Below are positions 58,862 to 64,000 of a stretch of DNA of 64,000 bases, piece by piece. Position 1 is the stretch's first letter, and each line of letters starts with the position of its first letter. The notes beneath the pieces are model-generated. The model saw only the letters and a list, made by a program, of their open reading frames with translations, was not told the DNA's origin and did not search any database. A program made the position numbers and the translations under genes. The stretch comes from Armatimonadota bacterium (GTDB taxonomy: Bacteria > Armatimonadota > Fimbriimonadia > Fimbriimonadales > Fimbriimonadaceae), in assembly GCA_029781035.1 (NCBI GenBank), contig JAKOXK010000017.1, positions 62,001 through 126,000 of the forward strand, given 5' to 3'.

Positions 58862-59571
58862 GCGCCTTTTCTCTCCTTGAAGGCTCTGGCTTGGGCGACG
58901 AACTCCCTGAACACCCGACGAGATGAGTCGTTCTCCGGGGTCCTCTCGGGATGCCACTGGAGTCCCAATATCCACCTTCCCCCCTCGTCTTCGACCGCTT
59001 CAATCGTCCCATCCTCGCTCCGAGCGGTCACCACCAAGCCCTTTCCGACATGACTGATGGCTTGATGATGGTAACTCCGACCTTCAACGGTCTCGCAACC
59101 AAGTGTCGCTGCTGTCAACGTGCCGTCGTCTACGGCATAGCTCTGGGTCGTACCACCTGAGTGGCTCCCGTGTCCTACGACGTCGGGCAGGTGCTGAATC
59201 AAGTCTCCCCCTCTGGCGATGTTGAGGAACTGGCAGCCGTAGCAGATTCCGAGCACAGGGAGACCCTCGGGCGCATGGTCGAACAGATCCTTTTCGAGGA
59301 AGAACCGCTCCTTCGCTTCGACTTCAGTCTTGGGGTGCTGGGTCTGGCCATAGAGTTCGGGATCGATGTCGCGGCCACCGATGATCATCCATCCATCGAT
59401 CAGTTCTAGCACATCGGCCGCGTCAAGACCGTGCGGCACGATGAGGGGCACTCCACCCGCTTCGAGGATGCGGTCGATGTAGGGCTTTCCGACTGTGAAC
59501 ACCTGGCGCTCAGAGGGGTCCGCCGGATCCGGGGCGACCGAGCTCACGATGCCGACGACGGGCTTGTTCAT
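58846..59571 (-). CDS. Gamma-glutamyl-gamma-aminobutyrate hydrolase-like class I amidotransferase (peptidase C26)
   Basis: 241 residues. Family marks: VGIVSSV and a YIDRILEAGGVPLIVP start, the GGRDIDPELYGQ oxyanion segment, VLGICYGCQFLN with the nucleophile Cys, SYHHQAIS, and LGLQWHPERT with the catalytic His-x-Glu pair. PuuD-type enzymes cut gamma-glutamyl bonds of gamma-glutamyl-GABA in putrescine breakdown; others in the family act on different gamma-glutamyl amides. The start overlaps the E2 stop (ATGA) and its end overlaps the biotin carrier by 16 bp, so the four genes are tightly linked. Confidence 0.92.
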   Translation of the reverse strand: MNKPVVGIVSSVAPDPADPSERQVFTVGKPYIDRILEAGGVPLIVPHGLDAADVLELIDGWMIIGGRDIDPELYGQTQHPKTEVEAKERFFLEKDLFDHAPEGLPVLGICYGCQFLNIARGGDLIQHLPDVVGHGSHSGGTTQSYAVDDGTLTAATLGCETVEGRSYHHQAISHVGKGLVVTARSEDGTIEAVEDEGGRWILGLQWHPERTPENDSSRRVFREFVAQARAFKERKGACGTW

Positions 59572-61067
59572 GTGTGGATCAAGTCCCGGATGTTTTCGAC
59601 GTTGTGCTTGATCGCGTTCTGGAAGTTAGCGGCACCGACACCATTGACCAATCGGTGGTCGATCGTGATGCCCAGGTTCGCGTAACGCTTGATCCGGACA
59701 TCACTCGTGGACTGGTCGAGACCGTTGTACGGCTCACCCAGGAAAACGGTCGCCACGCCCGGAGGCACGACGACGGCCACAGCGTCTCTAATGCCGAAGG
59801 CTTGCATGTTCGTCAGGCTGATCGTCACGCTCTCGTTCGCTTGATCCTTGCCTGACCGGGCCAGCTCTATCTTCTCGCGACACATGTCGGCGAACGTGCG
59901 CCAATTCAGGGTGTCAGCGTCGTCGACTACGGCCACGACCAAGTCGTCACCGGGCAAGGCAACGGCGATACCGAGGTGCACATGGTCGTACGTTCTGATG
60001 ACGCCGTCACCGACGATCATCGACCGGAAGGCAGGATGATCACGGGTTGCCTTCGCCACAGCGTACGCGAACATGGTGAATGCGCTCGGCTTGAATTCGT
60101 CGCCTTTGGCCTTGAATTCGGCGCGGAGGGCTTCAATCCCGGTCCAATCCATCGCGACCGTCATCGTGCCCGGTACAGCAAGTTGGTTTCCGCGGACAAG
60201 TCGAGACATCAGATTCCTCTGCTTGGGCGACATCGGCTGTTCCGAATAGCCTTGCCCCGCTGGCGGTTTCACGATCGCGGCCGCGGTGCTGCCCGCCAGA
60301 AAAGCGTCCACATCTTCGGGCATCAACTTGGAGCCAGCTGCCGGTACAGACTCCAGTTCCTCGTTGGAAAGCCCCTTCGATTTGGCATACGCCCTGGTCC
60401 GAGGAGGGATGTCTGTCCGTCGACCTTCAGAAACGACCACTGGCCGCGTAGCCGATAACGGTGCCTGGCTGACGGGAGCGCTGTGGCTGACACCGGTCGC
60501 AACCGGTGACACGCCCTCGGTCCGGAGCAAGACGACGTCCGCTCCGATCGGCAAGACGGTGTCGGGGGCGGCCAGCCACTCGACGACCTCACCCTCGTAG
60601 GGCGATTCGACGTCCATGACTGCCTTGTCGGTCTCCATTTGGTAAAGAGCCTCGTCGCGTTTGACCCGCTCACCGGGTTGCTTAAGGCAAGCCACCAAGC
60701 GGGCCTCCTGGAGGCCCTCGCCGATCTGTGGGATCTGCAGCCGGATCTCGTTGCCTCCAACGGGGATCTGTTCCTCCGTAGCTTCCGGCGTCTGCGGCGC
60801 AGGGCTCGAGGGGGCGACAGAAGGCTCTGACGTCTCGATGACAAGCACTTCGGCACCGATCTTCAATATGGTGTCCGGCTCCGCGAGCCACTTCACGATT
60901 CGGCCGTCTTGCGGAGACTCGACGTCCATGACCGCCTTGTCGGTCTCCATCTGGTAGATCGGTTCGTCACGCTTGACAAGATCGCCGGGTTGTTTGAGGT
61001 AGGCGACCAGCCGGGCTTCCTGGAGACCCTCGCCGATTTGCGGGATTCGGAGGGAGACTTCGGGCAT
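59568..61067 (-). CDS. 2-oxo acid dehydrogenase E2 acyltransferase with two lipoyl domains
   Basis: The ATG at 61067 begins MPEVSLRIPQIGEGLQEARL, the usual lipoyl-domain start; 499 residues. Two near-identical lipoyl domains carry the modified lysines Lys44 and Lys148, each in ETDKAVMDVES. A peripheral subunit-binding domain (PPRTRAYAKSKGLSNEELE) and the CAT domain follow. The active-site motif is TIDHRLVNGVGAANF, where the common DHRxxDG has Asn in place of Asp but keeps the catalytic His. E2 forms the core of pyruvate or branched-chain keto acid dehydrogenase. E1 and E3 genes are not in this window. It leads the minus-strand operon. Confidence 0.93.
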   Translation of the reverse strand: MPEVSLRIPQIGEGLQEARLVAYLKQPGDLVKRDEPIYQMETDKAVMDVESPQDGRIVKWLAEPDTILKIGAEVLVIETSEPSVAPSSPAPQTPEATEEQIPVGGNEIRLQIPQIGEGLQEARLVACLKQPGERVKRDEALYQMETDKAVMDVESPYEGEVVEWLAAPDTVLPIGADVVLLRTEGVSPVATGVSHSAPVSQAPLSATRPVVVSEGRRTDIPPRTRAYAKSKGLSNEELESVPAAGSKLMPEDVDAFLAGSTAAAIVKPPAGQGYSEQPMSPKQRNLMSRLVRGNQLAVPGTMTVAMDWTGIEALRAEFKAKGDEFKPSAFTMFAYAVAKATRDHPAFRSMIVGDGVIRTYDHVHLGIAVALPGDDLVVAVVDDADTLNWRTFADMCREKIELARSGKDQANESVTISLTNMQAFGIRDAVAVVVPPGVATVFLGEPYNGLDQSTSDVRIKRYANLGITIDHRLVNGVGAANFQNAIKHNVENIRDLIHT

Positions 61068-61148
61068 AGACAGACAAGTTTGGCACAGTGCAGGTCGAGG
61101 ACCGGGGGGAGTCGCCAAATCGCCCTACCGGACCGATGCGACCAATTG

Positions 61149-61178
61149 CTGACCATGGGCCGAGCCAGTCGGTATAAT
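61149..61178 (+). promoter_or_regulatory. Sigma-70-type promoter of rplK
   Basis: A perfect TATAAT at 61173-61178 follows CTGACC (four of six matches to TTGACA) at 61149-61154 with an 18-bp spacer. Transcription from about 61185 would give a ~65-nt leader before the rplK ATG. Confidence 0.7.
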
Positions 61179-61248
61179 CGCCCTCTCGGACTCCGGGTGA
61201 CGCTTCCCACTCCCCGTTCCAGTACGTGCAACAAGGATCAATAACGCC

Positions 61249-61674
61249 ATGGCGAAGAAGGTTTCCAGCGTCATCAAGCTCAACATTGCTGCGGGCAAAG
61301 GCACTCCGGCTCCTCCTGTCGGCCCGGCTCTTGGCCAAGCCGGCATCAACATGATGGAGTTCCTCAAGAAGTTCAACGAGCAGACTGCCCCTCAGATGGG
61401 ATTCACCCTCCCGGTCGAGATCACGGTGTTCGAAGACCGTTCGTACTCGTTCAAAGTCAAGCAGCCTCTGATGACTGACTTGATCAAGAGGGCAATGGGC
61501 ATCGAAAAGGGCTCAAGCAACCCGAGCAAGGAGTCTGCCGGCAAGCTCACGCGGGCACAGGCCCTGACCGTGGTCAAGCAGAAGATCGCCGACCTCAACA
61601 CGGACGACGAAGAGCAGGCACTCCGCATAGTCGCAGGCTCTGCACGTTCGATGGGCGTCGAGACTGACTTCTAA
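61249..61674 (+). CDS. rplK: 50S ribosomal protein L11
   Basis: 141 residues with the standard L11 start [38 protein letters not shown], flexible NTD and the rRNA-binding CTD ([56 protein letters not shown]). AAGGA stands upstream of the ATG at ~11 nt. Usually rplK sits in secE-nusG-rplK-rplA; here neither nusG before nor rplA after is present, and the gene has its own sigma-70 promoter. Confidence 0.97.
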   Translation: MAKKVSSVIKLNIAAGKGTPAPPVGPALGQAGINMMEFLKKFNEQTAPQMGFTLPVEITVFEDRSYSFKVKQPLMTDLIKRAMGIEKGSSNPSKESAGKLTRAQALTVVKQKIADLNTDDEEQALRIVAGSARSMGVETDF

Positions 61675-61732
61675 GCGCGCCCAGGGCGGTGACGTGATAG
61701 AACCGTTATGGGAACTAGTCCTATTGGTCCGC

Positions 61733-61756
61733 ACGTAACCGTCCAACGTAACCGTC
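61733..61756 (+). repeat. Two 11-bp direct repeats (period 13) upstream of the nucleotidase-domain gene
   Basis: ACGTAACCGTC occurs at 61733-61743 and 61746-61756. Position 25 bp before the GTG start makes it a candidate tandem binding site for a response-regulator-type protein. Confidence 0.45.
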
Positions 61757-61780
61757 ATAAGTGATAAGAGTCACACTATT

Positions 61781-62365
61781 GTGAAGGTGCATACGGCGCT
61801 CCGGTTCAGTCTGGCACTCACTGCAGTCGCGTCTGCAGGGTTCTGTGTTGCCGGGCCAGACACCGAGCCTTGGGGCCCCGCCCAGACTGCGGCGGACTAT
61901 ATCCGGTCTGCGGCGCGCTCCGATATTGCTTTCCTGCCTGCCGGCGTGCTGAAGCCTGCGTTCAAGGCCGGTGACCTCTCCGGCCTCTTACTCTTTCCCA
62001 CCGACGACGTCTCCGTCGTGGAACTGACGGGTGCCACGATCAAGCAGGCGCTGGAGCGCTCCATTGCTCTCTACCCGTCCCCGAATCCGGGCTTTCTTCA
62101 GGTCTCGGGCCTCGTGGTCACCTTCTCCAAAGGAGCCGATGCCAGCAAAAGGATCCTCTCAGCGACGATCGCCGGCGCCGACCTTGATCTCGCCAGGAAG
62201 TACCGGGTCGCCATGCCAGGATCCTTGGCGCGTGGGGGACTGGGCTACTTCACGATATGGGACAAGGATCAGAAGGTCGAGAACTTACCAAACCAGAACC
62301 TGGAGTCCGTGCTCAAAGGAAAGTCCGGCACCGACCCTCAGCCGCGTTGGAAAGCCGTCGACTAA
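61781..62365 (+). CDS. Secreted 5'-nucleotidase C-terminal domain protein (no catalytic domain)
   Basis: GTG start; signal peptide (MKVHTALRFSLALTAVASAGFCVA) and a 170-residue mature part. It reads as the 5'-nucleotidase C-terminal domain alone: QTAADYIRSAARSDIAFLPAGVLK, LLLFPTDDVSVVELTGATIKQALERSI, GFLQVSGLVVTFSKG, YRVAMPGSLARGGLGYFTIW. In intact enzymes this domain binds the nucleoside and follows a metallophosphatase domain, which is missing here. It might bind nucleotides or regulate another enzyme, or have lost activity. A pair of direct repeats lies upstream. Confidence 0.8.
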   Translation: MKVHTALRFSLALTAVASAGFCVAGPDTEPWGPAQTAADYIRSAARSDIAFLPAGVLKPAFKAGDLSGLLLFPTDDVSVVELTGATIKQALERSIALYPSPNPGFLQVSGLVVTFSKGADASKRILSATIAGADLDLARKYRVAMPGSLARGGLGYFTIWDKDQKVENLPNQNLESVLKGKSGTDPQPRWKAVD

Positions 62366-62575
62366 GGTCCAGCGAGCCCCGGACATTACTCGCTTCAGGA
62401 TTGAGCCAGGAGCGCTGGCGTGACCGGCTCTTCGTTCTCGGGCTGACGCACCTTCTCACTACTTCGGCTCAACGCTTGGGGATCCCATTCGCGGTCCGGC
62501 GCACTGGTTGAGTACGGGCCACCGGGAGCGCAGGGCTGTCCGCGAGGCAACGGTCCAAGTATCCTGGTTGGTGAC
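62366..62575. other. Interval upstream of the proteasome-like gene
   Basis: 210 bp without a supported gene. I searched both strands for a Pup/UBact-like small acidic protein ending in Glu or Gln and for a beta-type subunit and found none. A 60-codon minus-strand frame is Pro-rich and lacks a ribosome-binding site. Confidence 0.5.
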
Positions 62576-63262
62576 ATGATCTCTCCTTATGACTGGCAAG
62601 AAGCGATCGGGCATCGAGCTCAGTTCGTCGAGGCACGGATCGCGACCGGTGTGCCCGTCGTAGCCGTTTCGCTCGATGAGGGGATCGTCGCCGCAACGTT
62701 CCGGCGCCAAACGCGGAAAGTCTTCGAGGTCTATGACCGTCTGATGTACGCCGCGATAGGTCAGCAGTCAGATGTCGAGTCCCTCAGGGTGGCAGCAATC
62801 GACTTCGCTCACCGAGAGGGGTTTCAGCGAAGTGAGCAGGACGTCACGATCCAGCGTGTCGTGACAGCCATGAGTCAGCCCATCAAGGAGGCGTTCGCCA
62901 ACTTCTCGTCCGCCCCGTTCGTCGCCAAAGGCATGTTTATGGAAGTCGGCGAAAAGGTGGCCGACGACCGCTACTACTGCATCGACTACGACGGCGACTA
63001 CAGCACAGACCATCGACGCGCGTGCCTCGCCGGAACGATGGAACTCGAAGAAGAGCTAGAAGCCCAGCTTTCCAAGACCGAGACGAAGGGCAGGAAGGCA
63101 AAGGATGTGGTTCCCGAACTCGAGCAGATTCTTGTCAAGACGATGGTTCGAGAGGGAGTGTCTGAAGCGGATGTCATGTCTGGCCTATCCCTTGAAGCGG
63201 CCCTCCTGGCACGACACAAGTCTGGAGACCGACGGTTTCAGCTTCTGACTAAAGAAGAGTGA
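62576..63262 (+). CDS. prcA: 20S proteasome alpha-type subunit homologue (PrcA-like)
   Basis: 228 residues. The N-terminal segment SPYDWQEAIGHRAQFVEARI parallels the H0 helix and the start of bacterial PrcA (SPEQAMRERSELARKGIAR). It continues with VPVVAVSLDEGIVAATFRR, KVFEVYDRLMYAAIGQ, ESLRVAAIDFAHREGFQRSE and DVTIQRVVTAMSQPI, all colinear with alpha subunits. The Thr1 nucleophile and propeptide typical of beta subunits are absent. The C-terminal ~70 residues are charged and longer than expected. No prcB, pup/ubact, pafA, dop or mpa gene is in the window. Its end overlaps convergent mnmG by 25 bp. Confidence 0.82.
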   Translation: MISPYDWQEAIGHRAQFVEARIATGVPVVAVSLDEGIVAATFRRQTRKVFEVYDRLMYAAIGQQSDVESLRVAAIDFAHREGFQRSEQDVTIQRVVTAMSQPIKEAFANFSSAPFVAKGMFMEVGEKVADDRYYCIDYDGDYSTDHRRACLAGTMELEEELEAQLSKTETKGRKAKDVVPELEQILVKTMVREGVSEADVMSGLSLEAALLARHKSGDRRFQLLTKEE

Positions 63263-64000
63263 CCGGCGCGAAGGTGGCCAATCAGGAGCGCGATGTCGGA
63301 GGGTCGGACTCCAGGAATCCGGCCCGCCTGACCGACCGTCGTAGGCTTCACCCGCGCGAGCTTCTCCTTGCTCTCGTTGCTCAGTCCGTTCAGCCCGACG
63401 AAGTCGAACTCAGATGGTATTGGCATCTGGTCGAGCCTACGAGCCATCTGGGCTTCGTCTTCTTGACGCTTGAGGTACCCACAGTAAACTGCCTCAATCT
63501 CGATTTGGGCTCTCACAGAGTGGCCGACCGCGCCAAAGGAGTCGCCATGCGCCCGTGCTGGTAGACCCAGGGAAGGATCCAGGCCCGCTTCAGCCGCAAG
63601 ACCCTCGACCAGTTCGAGAGTGACATCCGGTCGCTTGAGCAGGTCGTACAGGCTGGCCCTTCCCTTCACCGGAGCCAGTTCGCGCGCCTCCAGAAGGGCA
63701 TTGTCGGCTTCAAAGATGTAATTCGACTCGAGCCACGACATACCCTCTGCCATGCACTTGACTTTCTCTTCGAGGCGGGCGCGGCGCTCGGTCGAGGCCA
63801 ACCCCAGTTCAATGGCGAGCGGCGTCAGCCTCAGGTCGGCGTTGTCGTGGCGGAGGAGAAGTCGGTGCTCGGCACGTGCCGTCAACATACGATAGGGATC
63901 TTCCACCCCCTTCGTCACCAGATCGTCGATCATGACTCCGATGAAGCTCTGGGTCCGAGAGAACTCGATCGGCGGTTCATCCCAGGCCCAGCGGGCAGCG
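63238..64000 (-). CDS. mnmG: tRNA uridine-5-carboxymethylaminomethyl modification enzyme MnmG (5' end outside window)
   Basis: The visible 254 codons are the C-terminal half of MnmG/GidA: FIGVMIDDLVTKGVEDPYRMLTARAEHRLLLRHDNADLRLT, LYDLLKRPDVTLELVEGL, IEAVYCGYLKRQEDEAQMARRLDQMPIP, GLSNESKEKLARVKPTTVGQAGRIPGVRPSDIALLIGHL. The N-terminal FAD-binding domain lies beyond the right edge. With MnmE it installs the cmnm5 modification on wobble uridine of several tRNAs. Confidence 0.95.
   Translation of the reverse strand, partial: AARWAWDEPPIEFSRTQSFIGVMIDDLVTKGVEDPYRMLTARAEHRLLLRHDNADLRLTPLAIELGLASTERRARLEEKVKCMAEGMSWLESNYIFEADNALLEARELAPVKGRASLYDLLKRPDVTLELVEGLAAEAGLDPSLGLPARAHGDSFGAVGHSVRAQIEIEAVYCGYLKRQEDEAQMARRLDQMPIPSEFDFVGLNGLSNESKEKLARVKPTTVGQAGRIPGVRPSDIALLIGHLRAGHSSLVRS

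Noticed and set aside
62395-62577. Possible UBact/Pup-like small protein next to prcA
   Set aside because: The 60-codon minus-strand frame is Pro-rich, lacks the conserved C-terminal motif and terminal Glu/Gln, and has no ribosome-binding site.

Overview
The window is a 64-kb stretch of a moderately GC-rich, Gram-negative-type bacterial chromosome. It carries many Sec signal peptides, two lipobox lipoproteins, a chemoreceptor, tRNA genes and ordinary housekeeping genes. There are no phage, plasmid, insertion-sequence or CRISPR features. Dispersed housekeeping genes, many secreted glycoside hydrolases, heavy GTG/TTG start use and a 20S-proteasome alpha-type subunit outside an actinobacterial setting would fit Armatimonadota (Fimbriimonadia-like). 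That placement is inference only, because no 16S or other phylogenetic marker was searched.

Layout. 1-9.3 kb: an LVIVD/choice-of-anchor-B protein (cut by the left edge), a two-domain sugar ABC ATPase without its permease, a zinc-phospholipase-C-like protein, a GH27 alpha-galactosidase with NPCBM domain, a minus-strand operon of unknown role (TPR protein, small secreted protein, sigma-factor-like protein) behind a 16-bp palindrome, and a DadA-type oxidoreductase. 9.3-12.5 kb: a three-gene cassette of a tiny membrane protein, a methyltransferase with a kinase-like N-terminal part, and a membrane sulfatase-like enzyme. 12.5-18.6 kb: two pirins, a GH2 enzyme and a serine hydrolase flanked by divergent direct repeats. 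18.7-23.9 kb: tRNA-Ala, then a tight operon of an IMPase-family phosphatase, ruvX, mltG, a yqeG-gtrA fusion, aroE and tsaC/sua5. 23.9-30.5 kb (minus): kimA-like transporter with a STAS-UspA partner, nagA, dprA and a PQQ-type propeller protein. 31-36.5 kb: tRNA-Ile, a chemoreceptor and an active/inactive M16 peptidase pair. 36.5-49.7 kb: GH44, a 1-kb gene-free stretch with a GC-rich tandem repeat, DUF1080, GH172, an MBL-fold hydrolase, a zincless mutM, a sialidase-like Asp-box protein, a TPR lipoprotein, a GH57 branching enzyme, a lipoprotein and a WD40 protein. 49.8-57 kb: FmdB-type zinc ribbon, tdk, two secreted unknowns, DUF2905, HAD hydrolase, queA, a MerR-like regulator, a GT4 glycosyltransferase and a membrane protein. 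57-61 kb (minus): HMG-CoA lyase, a candidate structured ncRNA with terminator, and an operon of E2 acyltransferase, class I amidotransferase, biotin carrier protein and an unknown. 61-64 kb: rplK standing alone, a 5'-nucleotidase C-terminal-domain protein, an orphan proteasome alpha-type subunit, and mnmG running off the right edge.

Gene starts. Several listed starts are shorter than the longest possible frame. They were chosen from ribosome-binding sites, signal peptides, family N-termini or overlap with the upstream stop. Four-base NTGA stop/start overlaps recur with all four NTG codons, including a probable CTG start for queA.

Highlights. The items most worth follow-up are the multi-branched RNA at 57780-57959, the orphan PrcA-like subunit, the kinase-like/methyltransferase cassette, the CTG-started queA, the YqeG-GtrA fusion, and the palindrome-controlled sigma-like operon.
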